From: Mesorhizobium sp. B4-1-4
GTDB lineage: Bacteria > Pseudomonadota > Alphaproteobacteria > Rhizobiales > Rhizobiaceae
Assembly (NCBI RefSeq): GCF_006439395.2
Contig: NZ_CP083950.1
Span: 930,001-994,000, forward strand
Direction of reading: 5' to 3'
DNA: 64,000 nucleotides
In this document: piece by piece, positions 7,761-16,224 of the stretch
Layout of the letters: each line of letters starts with the position of its first letter
How positions within the stretch are numbered: the first letter of the stretch is position 1
Notes under the pieces: model-generated
What the model was told of the DNA's origin: nothing
What the model saw: only the letters and a program-made list of their open reading frames with translations
The model's database searches: none
Program-made: the position numbers and the translations under genes

Positions 7761-8330
7761 CTAGAAATCCTGCAGCTCGCAGGAACTCTGATCGAGAAAG
7801 CGCGACACGATCGGCTTCCAGCTGGCGTCCGGCACGAAGCTGCGGATGACGAAGATGCCTTCGTCTATGGGCGCTTCGACGAAGATCGCACCCTGCAGAT
7901 TTTCGGGCAGGTCCCTGCGCACGTCGATCATCTGCGCCGGCGTCAGCACGACGGCATCCAGCTTGCCGCCCGTCGCCGTATGGTCGTTGAAGGAATAGAC
8001 ATTGTGGCCATTGCGGTCATAGACCGACACCGACCAGAAGGGCACGTTTCCCGGCGCCTTGATCCGGACCATGCCTTCCTCGAGGTCGAAACGGCAGGCC
8101 GTGGCATAAAACAGCGGATCGACCGATTTCACCACCGGCGCGCCGCCCGCCTCCGCATCGAGCCGGTTCATCCTGTAGAGGTCCGAGGCCATCGACAGTC
8201 GCGACCAGGCGTCGCGTTCGGAAAACTCGGGCACCAGAAGCAGCACGACGATGTGCACGATGCCGGCGCCGACGAGGCCGAGCAGGACGGCATGGAAAAG
8301 ACGGCGTAGTGCGGCCCGGAAATTACGCAT
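7761..8330 (-). CDS. DUF1254 family membrane-anchored protein
   Basis: A 189-residue protein with one N-terminal hydrophobic segment (FHAVLLGLVGAGIVHIVVLLLVP, cited by its core HAVLLGLVGAGIVHIVVLLL) and a periplasmic domain of DUF1254 type (ATACRFDLEEGMVRI, PFWSVSVYDRNGHNVYSFND). It is much shorter than the fused DUF1254-DUF1214 proteins of other bacteria. Here the two halves are separate genes, the DUF1214 partner lying directly upstream with an 8-base overlap, so they are probably one transcription and translation unit whose products pair. Biochemical function is unknown. Confidence 0.8.
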   Translation of the reverse strand: MRNFRAALRRLFHAVLLGLVGAGIVHIVVLLLVPEFSERDAWSRLSMASDLYRMNRLDAEAGGAPVVKSVDPLFYATACRFDLEEGMVRIKAPGNVPFWSVSVYDRNGHNVYSFNDHTATGGKLDAVVLTPAQMIDVRRDLPENLQGAIFVEAPIDEGIFVIRSFVPDASWKPIVSRFLDQSSCELQDF

Positions 8331-8907
8331 CGCAGCCGGCCTTCACGATCCTGGGCAGCGAAACGTCCGACAAGCCGGTGCTGCTGGCGATCGGTGTGTC
8401 GTAGAAGGTCAGGACGAAATACATCCTTCCGGAACCGTTGGTCAAAAGCCAGTTGCCGGGCATCGGGTGATGGCCGACCGAAATGATCACCGAATTGTCG
8501 GGCTTGCGCAGCACCTCATAGGACTGAAGCGCGGCAAGTCTCGGTTTGCCGGTCTCGACGACGCCGAGCGATTGATCGGCGGCATAGAGTGTCCAGAACC
8601 GGGCGGTCGGAAATCCGCCCTCGATCTTGTAGGCGCATTCCCGCTTGAGCTGGTTGCCGGCGGCATCATCCTCCGCGACGAAGGACAGGCCCTCGGCGCG
8701 GCCGAGCGCAAGCACGCCCTCGCGCGCCACGCGCGCCTTGGAGTAGGGATCGGCGGCCGGGGTGCCGATGTCGGGGAAGGCGGTCCATTGGCCGATCCTG
8801 ATCGCGCCGACGCCGTCCTGGACCTTCAGCGCATACCAGACGCTGGCGCCCCCGCCGCCAATGGCTATGGCAAGCGAAAGCAGCATCAGGAAGGCGTTCT
8901 TGAGCAT
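8323..8907 (-). CDS. DUF1214 family exported protein
   Basis: A 194-residue protein with an N-terminal signal peptide or anchor (AFLMLLSLAIAIGGGGASVW, residues 5-24) followed by a DUF1214 fold: PTARFWTLYAADQSLG, NSVIISVGHHPMPGNWL, GRMYFVLTFYDTP. A short linker keeps the domain in the periplasm. It is the first gene of a two-gene unit with the DUF1254 protein, which it overlaps by 8 bases. It follows the PBP1A gene on the same strand after about 110 bases, so an envelope role is plausible but is inference from position only. Confidence 0.8.
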   Translation of the reverse strand: MLKNAFLMLLSLAIAIGGGGASVWYALKVQDGVGAIRIGQWTAFPDIGTPAADPYSKARVAREGVLALGRAEGLSFVAEDDAAGNQLKRECAYKIEGGFPTARFWTLYAADQSLGVVETGKPRLAALQSYEVLRKPDNSVIISVGHHPMPGNWLLTNGSGRMYFVLTFYDTPIASSTGLSDVSLPRIVKAGCDA

Positions 8908-9018
8908 GAAGAGCCGGGTGCATGAAGGATTGCCGTTCGGGGATATCGCGACGCGGGGCCTCGTGGCAAGCGGGCGTGATGGATTTGCCAGTTCGCCTCG
9001 CCGGCGCTCGAGCCGATG

Positions 9019-11172
9019 TCACAGCGCCGAAAGCGTTTCGGGCGCGGGGGGTGCGTCGAGTTTGGGTGCCGCCTGGAACAGCTGCGTCATGTCCCTCAGC
9101 GTCTGCGTGGTCCGGCTGGACAGCACTGGCGGCCTCTCGGCGGCGGCGTCGGCCGCGGCCTGGTCCTCGCTCTTCTTCTGCGCTTCTGCCGCCTTGGCCG
9201 CGGTCTCCTCGTCGACGAATGGTTTGTCGATGCCGGGTATCGGCTTCAGGTCGATGTTCTGGTGCGCGTAGACCATCAGGCGCTGCCACACCATCGCCGG
9301 CAGCGAGCCGCCGGTCATGTTCTTGGTCGGGGTGAAATCGTCGTTGCCCAGCCACACCGCCGCCGTGTAATTGCCGGTGAAGCCGACAAACCAGGCGTCG
9401 CGATAGGATTGCGTGGTGCCGGTCTTGCCGGCGACGACGATGTTGGGAATTTGCGCGCGCCGCGCCGTGCCCATCACCGGCACGGCCGCCAGCATGGTAT
9501 TCATGGATTTCAGCGCCTGCTCCGAGAGCACCCGGTGCGGCGGTGGCGCGTCCTTGGTCCAGTCATACACCACTTCGCCGGTGCGGGTGACGAGCTGGGT
9601 GATGCCGTGCCGGGAACCGACGAAGCCGTTCTGGGCGAACACGCTGTAGCCTGTCGCCTGGTCCATCACGGTCATGCCCGAGGTGCCGAGCACCATCGTC
9701 TTGTGCCCCTCGAGAGGGGACTCTACCCCCATGGCCTCGGCCATCGCCTTGATCGGAGCGATGCCGAGATGGTCCTTGGCCAGCCGCACCGGCACCGTGT
9801 TGATCGACTTGGCCATCGCCATCAGCAGCGTGATGTTGCCCGCCGACTCGCCGCTGTAATTGTGCGGCGACCAGTTGCCCCAGCTGATCGGGCCGCCCGA
9901 GATGACCGAGTTCGGCGTGAAGCCGTGTTCCATCGCGGTGGCGTAGACATAGGGCTTGAACGACGAGCCGGTCTGGCGCAGCGCCTTGGTGGCCCGGTTG
10001 AACTGGCTGGCGCCGTAGTCGCGGCCACCCACGATGGCGCGGACCGCTCCATTGGTCTCGATGACCACCACGGCGCCCTCGGTGACGTTATACTCCTTGC
10101 CGAACTGGCGCAGGTGGAACTCGACGGACTCTTCCGCCGCCTTCTGGATGTTGGCGTCGAAGGTGGTGTGCGCCACCAGCGAGTGCTGGCCGGGCTTGGC
10201 GATCTTCTTGACCTCGTCGAAGGCCCAGTCGAGAAAATAGTCGGGGCTCTTCTGTTCGCCGCGGTCGACGACGTCGGCCGGATGCAGCCTTGCCTGCAGC
10301 ACCTGGCCCTCGGTCATGAAGCCGGAATCGACGAGGTTGGACAGAACCACATTGGCGCGGGCGCGCGCTGCCGGCAGATTGATGTGCGGCGCGTATTTGG
10401 TCGGCGCCTTGAACAGGCCGGCCAGCATCGCCGCCTCGGCGAGATTCAGGTCCTTGACGCTCTTGCCGAAATAGAAGTCCGCCGCCGCCTCGATGCCGAA
10501 TGTGCCGCCGCCCATATAGGCGCGGTCGAGGTAGAGCTGCAGGATTTCCTTCTTCGACAGATTGGCCTCGAGCCACAGCGACAGGAAGGCTTCCTTGATC
10601 TTGCGCTCGAACGTGCGCTCATTGGTCAGGAACAGGTTCTTGGCCAATTGCTGGGTAATGCTGGAACCGCCCTGGACGACAGAGTTCGCCCGCACGTTCT
10701 CGAAGATCGCGCGCGACAGGCCGAGCACGTCGATGCCGTAATGGTCGAAGAATCGACGATCCTCGGTGGCAAGCACCGCCTTGATGACATGATCGGGCAT
10801 CTCGTCGACCGGTACGGAATCGCGCTGGATGATGCCGCGCTGGCCGATCTCGTTGCCGTAACGGTCGAGAAAGGTGACGGCGAAGTCGCCCTGGGCGCGC
10901 CAGTCGCCGGCCGTATCCTGGAAAGCCGGAATGGCCAGCGCCAGCATCACCACCATGCCGCCGGCGCCAAGCGTGAAGCCCTCGCTCAAAAGTTCGATGA
11001 TGCCGCGGCGCCAGCCCTTCAGCCGGAAGCGCCGCGAGAAGATCGTCGCTGCTTCCCAGAACTGGCGCGCCTTGAAGCCGATCTCATAGAGCGAGGAATC
11101 GAGCCATGCGTCCAGCGCCAGAAGGCGGGAGGCGATCGGACCTCTTCTCTTGCGCGGTTCAGGACGGACCAT
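9019..11172 (-). CDS. pbpC: Class A penicillin-binding protein 1A (glycosyltransferase/transpeptidase)
   Basis: A 717-residue bifunctional peptidoglycan synthase. A cytoplasmic basic stretch is followed by a transmembrane helix at about 70-87 (GAGGMVVMLALAIPAF). Next comes the GT51 glycosyltransferase domain with its motifs ATEDRRFFDHYGID, GGSSITQQLAKN and KKEILQLYLDRAYMG, then the transpeptidase domain with the SxxK nucleophile in TGSSFKPYVYA, the SxN-type AKSINTVPVRLA, and KTGTTQSYRDAWFVG. The C-terminus is an alanine/glutamate-rich tail. The enzyme polymerises lipid II and cross-links the chains at the periplasmic face. The ATG at 11172 is clear. The symbol follows common usage for rhizobial PBP1A-type genes and is uncertain; mrcA-like is equally fair. 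Confidence 0.93.
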   Translation of the reverse strand: MVRPEPRKRRGPIASRLLALDAWLDSSLYEIGFKARQFWEAATIFSRRFRLKGWRRGIIELLSEGFTLGAGGMVVMLALAIPAFQDTAGDWRAQGDFAVTFLDRYGNEIGQRGIIQRDSVPVDEMPDHVIKAVLATEDRRFFDHYGIDVLGLSRAIFENVRANSVVQGGSSITQQLAKNLFLTNERTFERKIKEAFLSLWLEANLSKKEILQLYLDRAYMGGGTFGIEAAADFYFGKSVKDLNLAEAAMLAGLFKAPTKYAPHINLPAARARANVVLSNLVDSGFMTEGQVLQARLHPADVVDRGEQKSPDYFLDWAFDEVKKIAKPGQHSLVAHTTFDANIQKAAEESVEFHLRQFGKEYNVTEGAVVVIETNGAVRAIVGGRDYGASQFNRATKALRQTGSSFKPYVYATAMEHGFTPNSVISGGPISWGNWSPHNYSGESAGNITLLMAMAKSINTVPVRLAKDHLGIAPIKAMAEAMGVESPLEGHKTMVLGTSGMTVMDQATGYSVFAQNGFVGSRHGITQLVTRTGEVVYDWTKDAPPPHRVLSEQALKSMNTMLAAVPVMGTARRAQIPNIVVAGKTGTTQSYRDAWFVGFTGNYTAAVWLGNDDFTPTKNMTGGSLPAMVWQRLMVYAHQNIDLKPIPGIDKPFVDEETAAKAAEAQKKSEDQAAADAAAERPPVLSSRTTQTLRDMTQLFQAAPKLDAPPAPETLSAL

Positions 11173-11338
11173 TCAAAAACCCGGCTCGGCTGTGACGCGA
11201 CCTGAAAACCGCAAGCGGGCAATTTCAGGGCGGCGCCCTGTCCCGACTATTCGTCCATTTTGCGCACGCTCACAAGGGCGGCGAGGACACAGCTGCAAGG
11301 TTTATCGATGGAAAGGGCAGGGCAGCTGCCAAGCGGAG

Positions 11339-11375
11339 CGCCCGCCCGCCAGATTCTCGATCCGGCGGGCGGGCG
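11339..11375 (-). terminator. GC-rich hairpin downstream of the DDAH-like gene
   Basis: A 12-bp stem, CGCCCGCCCGCC (11339-11350) with GGCGGGCGGGCG (11364-11375), closes on a 13-base loop. It starts about 20 bases after the stop of the DDAH-like gene. There is no U-run on either strand, so it may stall polymerase or protect RNA 3' ends rather than act as a textbook intrinsic terminator. Confidence 0.45.
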
Positions 11376-11397
11376 TGGTTCTGCCGTTGCCGGGCTG

Positions 11398-12330
11398 TCA
11401 GGCCGCTTCGCGCTTCAGCGCCTGTGCCATGCAATGGATGCCGCCGCCGGTCTTGGAGATTTCGCTCATGTCGACGGCCGCGACCTCGAAGCCACGCGCC
11501 TTGAGCTGGCCGATCAGCGTCTTGCTGGAGGTCGGCGCGATCACGCGGTCCTTGCCGAGTGACATGAAGTTGCAGCCGAGGGCCATCGTGTCCTGGAAGG
11601 GAACGTCGATGATCTCGTGGCCCTTGCCCTTCAGCCAGTCGACAATGCCGGGCTCGGTGCAGGCCAGGCACACTGCGGTGAGCTTTTCGGCGATCGGCAC
11701 CACCATCAGGTCGATATGGACGTAATATTCGTCGATGAAGGCGATGCGCGTCTCCCAGCCTTCCTTCTGGAACCAGGCCTGCACCTGGCGCGCGCCTTCT
11801 TCTTGCGTGCGGGCGCCGCCGCAGCCGATCAGCACCACGCCGTCCTCGATGACGTTGAAGTCGCCGCCCTCGAAGGTGCCGGCGGTGACCATGTCGTAGA
11901 TCGGGATGCCGAGCTTTTCATAGGTGCGGATGGCGGCGTAGTTCTCGCCGCGCCGCCACCAATTGGCCATGGCTGTGATGATCGCGCCATAGGGCGTCAT
12001 GACGCTGGAATCGCGGGAATAGACCTGCATCGGCAGCTCCGGCGTCGGCTCGTGCCAGTGGATGTTGACGCCGAAATGCTCATAGGCGGCAACCAGATCC
12101 TTGTGCTGGGCCTGCGCGATCTGGACGTTGCAGGGCGCTTCGCGCAGATGCTTTCTGGACAGCGAACTGGTCGATAGATGACGCAGGAAATTGGGCGAGC
12201 CGAGCAGCACGTCGGTCAGCACATCGGTTTCGTTGGCGAAGCCCCAGACGGTCAGCGGCTTGGTGCCGCCGGCGGGATTGCGGCGCTGCAGCGAAAACGG
12301 TTCGGCGACGATGCGGTCATGAACGGTCAT
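11398..12330 (-). CDS. Dimethylarginine dimethylaminohydrolase / amidinotransferase-fold enzyme
   Basis: A 310-residue member of the guanidino-group modifying superfamily. The catalytic set is visible: the substrate-carboxylate/guanidine acid motif in AGTFEGGDFNV, the histidine in EYYVHIDLMVVPI, and the nucleophile cysteine near the C-terminus in GGGIHCMAQ. Length and layout resemble dimethylarginine dimethylaminohydrolase (dimethylarginine to citrulline plus dimethylamine) more than arginine deiminase, which is longer. A different guanidino substrate cannot be excluded. The ATG has GGAG in GGAGAACCCC just upstream. It follows the M20 amidohydrolase gene after 36 bases on the same strand, so the two are likely co-transcribed. 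The divergent regulator and ABC transporter suggest uptake and stepwise breakdown of an arginine-type compound. Confidence 0.8.
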   Translation of the reverse strand: MTVHDRIVAEPFSLQRRNPAGGTKPLTVWGFANETDVLTDVLLGSPNFLRHLSTSSLSRKHLREAPCNVQIAQAQHKDLVAAYEHFGVNIHWHEPTPELPMQVYSRDSSVMTPYGAIITAMANWWRRGENYAAIRTYEKLGIPIYDMVTAGTFEGGDFNVIEDGVVLIGCGGARTQEEGARQVQAWFQKEGWETRIAFIDEYYVHIDLMVVPIAEKLTAVCLACTEPGIVDWLKGKGHEIIDVPFQDTMALGCNFMSLGKDRVIAPTSSKTLIGQLKARGFEVAAVDMSEISKTGGGIHCMAQALKREAA

Positions 12331-12366
12331 GGGGTTCTCCTCGTGCTTGTTCTCAAGTGGATCGGG

Positions 12367-13956
12367 TCATGCATTGCTTGGGATCCACCAGTCGCGACCG
12401 CGCGCCGTGGTGACATATTCCGGCCAGCGGAAATTGATCGGCGGTTCGTAGTCGCAGAGCGGCGCGATCCAGTTCGCGCCACCAACACCGCCGCCGGTGC
12501 GGGTGGTAAATTCGTTCATCGCCTTGTCGCGGGCGGCTTTGTCCTCGAGCAGGCGGAGCGCCGCCAGCGCGATTGTCTTGGCGGCGCAGGTGACCATTGG
12601 ATCAATGGTCGCGGAGATGCCGCCCAGCGCATTCATCACCCAGGCCGGATAGGGGTGGCCATCTGCCGAACGCAGGGCCGGTCGGGCGACGTAGAACCGC
12701 GCTGTCGGCGCATGCCAGCTCATGTCCGTGTAATCGTCGGACGTCGAATTGACCTGCGAGGGCGGCAAGTCGCGGCGCAGGATTGCCTCGGCTTGCCTGG
12801 GGTCGATCAAGCGCTCCAGCTCATCGATGAACGGATTCTCGGTCGCGGTGCCGCCGGCATTGACCTGGATCTCGCGCGCGATCGCCCTGGCGGCCTCGTC
12901 CCAGCGTGGCGGACCGACCGTCGACAACGCATCATAGGCGATCTCGGCCATGGCGTGATTAGCCAGCCCGGGGCGCGACTTCGACACCCAATGCCGCTCG
13001 TAGCGGCAGCCGCTGATCGCGGCCGCGGCCTGCGCATTGCGGTCGAGCACGGCGGTGACCTGTTCGGCCATGCCGATGGTCGGCACGCGGATCATGTACT
13101 GGATCTCGGCCAGCCCCGCCGGCAGATTGTCGGCGGTGGCCTGGCCCGCGGTCAGGATCGCCTCGCTGATCGACCAGCCACCCTGGTGCGGCAGCATGGA
13201 GTCGCGCAGTGCCTTGGAGGCCATGTACATCGTCATCAGCGCGTCGTTGGCGCCGGGGGCGCGGACCGCCGAATGCGCCTGCGGGATCGGTGCGCCGTCG
13301 CCTGCGGCGCGTGCCCAGTTCTGAGGCTCGTCGCAGATGAAACGGTAGATCATGGCGTAGGCCGCGCCGCAATGCGTGTCCCAGCGGGCCGTGTTGCAGA
13401 GCGGCAGCATGTAGAAGGGATGGAAGGATATCATGCCGGCAAGGCCATCATAGTAGCCCCTGGCTGCGTGGACCGGCTTCGACCCTCGCACTTTCTCGGC
13501 CGGCTCGCCGGTGAAGCGCAGCGTGCCTGGAATGCCGTGTCGCTGCATGGCGGCCTTGGTGGCAAGCAGGCCACCGAGGCTTGCCATGCCGAGCCCTGAA
13601 TGCGGGTCGGTGTGCCCGCCGGCCTCGACGCCAAGGCCGGGCCGGGGCTGCTTGACCGTCATCGCATCCTGGCAGTTGCCGGGCACAGCGTCATATTCGG
13701 CATACATGCCGATCGTCGGTCCGGCGCCGTTCGTCCAGTGGGCGCAGAACGCGGTCGGCATGCCGCCCGAGCCTTCCTCGACGGAAAAGCCCTCATGCTT
13801 CAGCCGCGCCACATACCAGGCGGCCGACTGGTATTCGCGCCAGGCGGTTTCGCCGAAATCGAAGATCGTGCGCGTCCAGGCCGACAGCAGCGGCTGGATG
13901 CTGTCTATGCAAGCGTGCGCGGTTTCTTGTGCTGACGTCGTCACGGATTTCTCCAT
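12367..13956 (-). CDS. M20-family amidohydrolase/peptidase with altered metal motifs
   Basis: A 529-residue cytosolic protein of the M20 (AbgB-like) fold, longer than most M20D enzymes. Family parts are the lid start TIFDFGETAWREYQSA, the first metal strand AHWTNGAGPTIGMYAEYDAVPG, and later SFHPFYMLP. Usual AbgB-type enzymes have HGCGHN; here the equivalent region reads GGHTDPHSGLGMASLGG, so cysteine is replaced by aspartate. The usual double-glutamate base motif (PAEEGG) reads GEPAEKVRGSK, so the second glutamate is lysine. A dimerisation-like insert with PSQVNSTSDDYTDMSWHAPT follows. The enzyme probably removes an acyl or aminoacyl group, but the substitutions mean the activity cannot be assumed. 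It is transcribed away from the LysR gene and towards the DDAH-like gene. Confidence 0.75.
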   Translation of the reverse strand: MEKSVTTSAQETAHACIDSIQPLLSAWTRTIFDFGETAWREYQSAAWYVARLKHEGFSVEEGSGGMPTAFCAHWTNGAGPTIGMYAEYDAVPGNCQDAMTVKQPRPGLGVEAGGHTDPHSGLGMASLGGLLATKAAMQRHGIPGTLRFTGEPAEKVRGSKPVHAARGYYDGLAGMISFHPFYMLPLCNTARWDTHCGAAYAMIYRFICDEPQNWARAAGDGAPIPQAHSAVRAPGANDALMTMYMASKALRDSMLPHQGGWSISEAILTAGQATADNLPAGLAEIQYMIRVPTIGMAEQVTAVLDRNAQAAAAISGCRYERHWVSKSRPGLANHAMAEIAYDALSTVGPPRWDEAARAIAREIQVNAGGTATENPFIDELERLIDPRQAEAILRRDLPPSQVNSTSDDYTDMSWHAPTARFYVARPALRSADGHPYPAWVMNALGGISATIDPMVTCAAKTIALAALRLLEDKAARDKAMNEFTTRTGGGVGGANWIAPLCDYEPPINFRWPEYVTTARGRDWWIPSNA

Positions 13957-13982
13957 AGGCCCAAGAAAGCAGTGAAGCGGCT

Positions 13983-13997
13983 TATCAAAAAGTGATA
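13983..13997. promoter_or_regulatory. Candidate LysR operator in the divergent promoter region
   Basis: TATCA (13983-13987) and TGATA (13993-13997) form a perfect 5-bp inverted repeat with a 5-base spacer in the 83-base region between the amidohydrolase and the LysR gene. The position and AT content fit a LysR-type recognition site; the exact T-N11-A core is not obvious. Confidence 0.4.
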
Positions 13998-14039
13998 TGT
14001 TTTCCCGGCTCGTGCAAATTCGGTTCACCTGAGGTCCCT

Positions 14040-14936
14040 TTGCGAATACCTTCGACGCAGGCGCTACGCGCCTTGGACAGCTTCGCCCGTCACGGCAGCA
14101 TGTGGCGCGCCGCCGACGAACTCTGTTTGACCCGCAGCGCCGTCTCGCATCAGCTTCGGCTGCTGGAACGCGACCTCGGCTTCGATCTGCTGCAGCGCAT
14201 CGGCAAGGGCGTGGCGTTGACGCCGCGCGGCCAGCGCTACGCCGCCGACGTGCGCAAGGCGCTGACAGTGCTCGGCGACGCGGGCACGCAAAACAGCGGC
14301 GCAGGCGTCGGCGGCTCCTTCGCCATCTCCTGCCCGCCGGGCTTCGCCTCGATGTTCCTGTGCTCCCATATCGGCGAGTTCCAGCAGATGTATCCCGACG
14401 TTGCGCTCTCGGTGCTGACGCCGCGGCGGCTCGACGACGTCAGCAATGCGGAAGCGGATGCCTTCATCGCCTTCGGCGTCGGCAACTGGCCGAACCGATC
14501 GGTGGAGCTGCTGTGCGAAGTCTTCTTCACGCCGCTCTGCAGCCCGACGCTGCTCAACAAGGTCGGCGGCTTTTCCAAACCCGCCGACGTGCTGCGCGCC
14601 AACCTGCTCCATCTCGGCGACACCGAGGACTGGGCGCGCTGGTTGGCGTTGTCCAAGGTGGAAAACCCCGACACCGAAGGCGGCATCTTCTTTTCCGACA
14701 TGAACCTCGTGTTCTCGGCGGCGGTTGCCGGCCAGGGTATTGCCATGGGTGACGAACTGACCGGCCGCCGGGCACTGAGCGAAGGCCGGCTGGTCAAGCC
14801 GTTCGAGGCGTCGGTCCCCTCGCCGCGGTCCTACTATCTGGTCTTCGAGCACGCCAAGGCCGGCCATCCGGTGCTCAATGCCTTCAGCGACTGGCTCAGG
14901 GCGAAGCTGTCGGAAAACAGACTGGCGAAATATTGA
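14040..14936 (+). CDS. LysR-family transcriptional regulator (GcvA-like)
   Basis: A 298-residue LysR-type regulator: N-terminal winged helix-turn-helix (TQALRALDSFARHGSMWRAA, ELCLTRSAVSHQLRLLE, LFQ-type LLQRIGKGVALTPRG) and a C-terminal periplasmic-binding-like effector domain (PDVALSVLTPRRLDDV, SVELLCEVFFTPLCSP, AVAGQGIAMGDEL). The N-terminus resembles the GcvA/AmpR branch. The start is taken as TTG at 14040, which has GAGG five bases upstream and gives the family N-terminus; a GTG at 13992 would add 16 residues. It lies divergently from the amidohydrolase/DDAH genes and directly before the ABC transporter, so it very likely controls both in response to their substrate. Confidence 0.9.
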   Translation: MRIPSTQALRALDSFARHGSMWRAADELCLTRSAVSHQLRLLERDLGFDLLQRIGKGVALTPRGQRYAADVRKALTVLGDAGTQNSGAGVGGSFAISCPPGFASMFLCSHIGEFQQMYPDVALSVLTPRRLDDVSNAEADAFIAFGVGNWPNRSVELLCEVFFTPLCSPTLLNKVGGFSKPADVLRANLLHLGDTEDWARWLALSKVENPDTEGGIFFSDMNLVFSAAVAGQGIAMGDELTGRRALSEGRLVKPFEASVPSPRSYYLVFEHAKAGHPVLNAFSDWLRAKLSENRLAKY

Positions 14937-15063
14937 GGCGGGGCGTTGAAACCGCCGACCGCCACCAGACGTGAATCAAATTTGCCGATCAGGCGAAAAC
15001 TATTCGGTTGCGGTGAGCCGCGCGCCTGCCTACGATTTCATCCGGGACTGAGGAAGAGGCAGG

Positions 15064-16158
15064 ATGCAGCAACCCGGCCGGGCGGCGGAAATCAAGGCGA
15101 ACGGGATCGGCAAGAGCTTCGGCTCGTTCCGGGCGCTGGACAATTTGACGCTCGATATCGGTCGCGGCGAGTTCCTGACGTTGCTCGGCCCCTCCGGCTC
15201 GGGCAAGACCACCTTCCTGATGATCCTGGCCGGCTTCGTGCAGCCGACCGAGGGCAGGCTTTTCAGCGACGGCACCGACATCACCGATCGTCCGGCCGAA
15301 CAGCGCGCTGCCGGCATGGTGTTCCAGGGCTACGCGCTGTTCCCGCACATGAGCGTGGAGCAGAACATCGCTTTCCCTCTCAAGGTTCGCAAGAAATCAG
15401 CCGCCGAGATCAAGAAGCGCGTCGGGGAGATGATCGAGCGCGTCGGTCTGGTCGGTCACGAGAAGAAATTGCCCGCGCAGCTCTCCGGCGGCCAACAGCA
15501 GCGCGTGGCGCTTGCCCGCGCACTGGTGTTCGAGCCGGGCGTGCTCCTGCTCGACGAGCCGTTTTCCGCCCTGGACAAGAGCTTGCGCGGCCAGATGCAG
15601 GCCGAGATGAAGCGCCTGCATCAGGAAACCGGCACCACCTTCGTTTTCGTCACCCACGACCAGAGCGAGGCGCTGGCGCTGTCGTCGCGCGTCGCCATCT
15701 TCAACCACGGTAAATTGCTGCAGGTCGGCGCGCCGGACGAGGTCTATGACCGGCCGGCCAACCGCTTCGTCGCCGAATTCCTCGGCGAGATCAACATGTT
15801 GCCGCTGAAAGGCGTGCGCCGAGCCGACAACGGCGCCACCGGCCTGTGCGAGGACCGCGCCGTCAGCCTGCGCGGCAACCCCGGTTCCGTCGGTGGGAAC
15901 GCCATACTGGCGATCCGGCCTGAATACATGTCCATCGCCGGCGAGGCTTCGGCCGGTGAGAACGGCGTCGCCGCGACAGCAACCAACTCGACCTATCTCG
16001 GCGCCGCGACGCGGCTCGATCTGACGACAAGGCAAGGCGCCAAGGTCACGGTGTCGGTGCCCAATGAAGTCGCCGCCGCCGCGCTCAGCAAAGGCAATTC
16101 CGTATGGCTGACCTGGCCGGCGGAAAAGGGTTTCCTCCTTCCGGACGGAGGGCAATGA
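15064..16158 (+). CDS. Polyamine-type ABC transporter, ATP-binding protein
   Basis: A 364-residue ATPase with Walker A GPSGSGKTT, Q-loop region VFQGYALFPHMSVEQN, signature LSGGQQQRVALARAL, Walker B LLLDEPFSALD, and H-loop FVFVTHDQSEALAL. The C-terminal 120 residues are a TOBE-type regulatory domain (GNAILAIRPEYMSI). This is the PotA/spermidine-putrescine branch, which energises uptake at the inner membrane. It is the first gene of a four-gene set (ATPase, binding protein, two permeases) with short spacings, downstream of the LysR gene. The substrate is probably a cationic amine or arginine derivative, judged from the neighbouring enzymes and not from the ATPase itself. Confidence 0.93.
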   Translation: MQQPGRAAEIKANGIGKSFGSFRALDNLTLDIGRGEFLTLLGPSGSGKTTFLMILAGFVQPTEGRLFSDGTDITDRPAEQRAAGMVFQGYALFPHMSVEQNIAFPLKVRKKSAAEIKKRVGEMIERVGLVGHEKKLPAQLSGGQQQRVALARALVFEPGVLLLDEPFSALDKSLRGQMQAEMKRLHQETGTTFVFVTHDQSEALALSSRVAIFNHGKLLQVGAPDEVYDRPANRFVAEFLGEINMLPLKGVRRADNGATGLCEDRAVSLRGNPGSVGGNAILAIRPEYMSIAGEASAGENGVAATATNSTYLGAATRLDLTTRQGAKVTVSVPNEVAAAALSKGNSVWLTWPAEKGFLLPDGGQ

Positions 16159-16224
16159 CGACCGGTGCGGCGAGACGTTCGCACACCACTTCCGGTACTA
16201 TCAACGACAATAAGGGGAACTGAC

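Noticed and set aside
9016..11205. A 729-residue open frame on the plus strand opposite the PBP1A gene
   Set aside because: Antisense shadow; rich in R, G, H and L, no motifs, fully covered by a clear PBP1A.
12178..13599. A 473-residue plus-strand frame over the amidohydrolase
   Set aside because: Antisense shadow, arginine- and glycine-rich.
14937..15713. An overlapping 255-residue frame at the start of the ABC ATPase
   Set aside because: Frame-shifted shadow of the ATPase gene.
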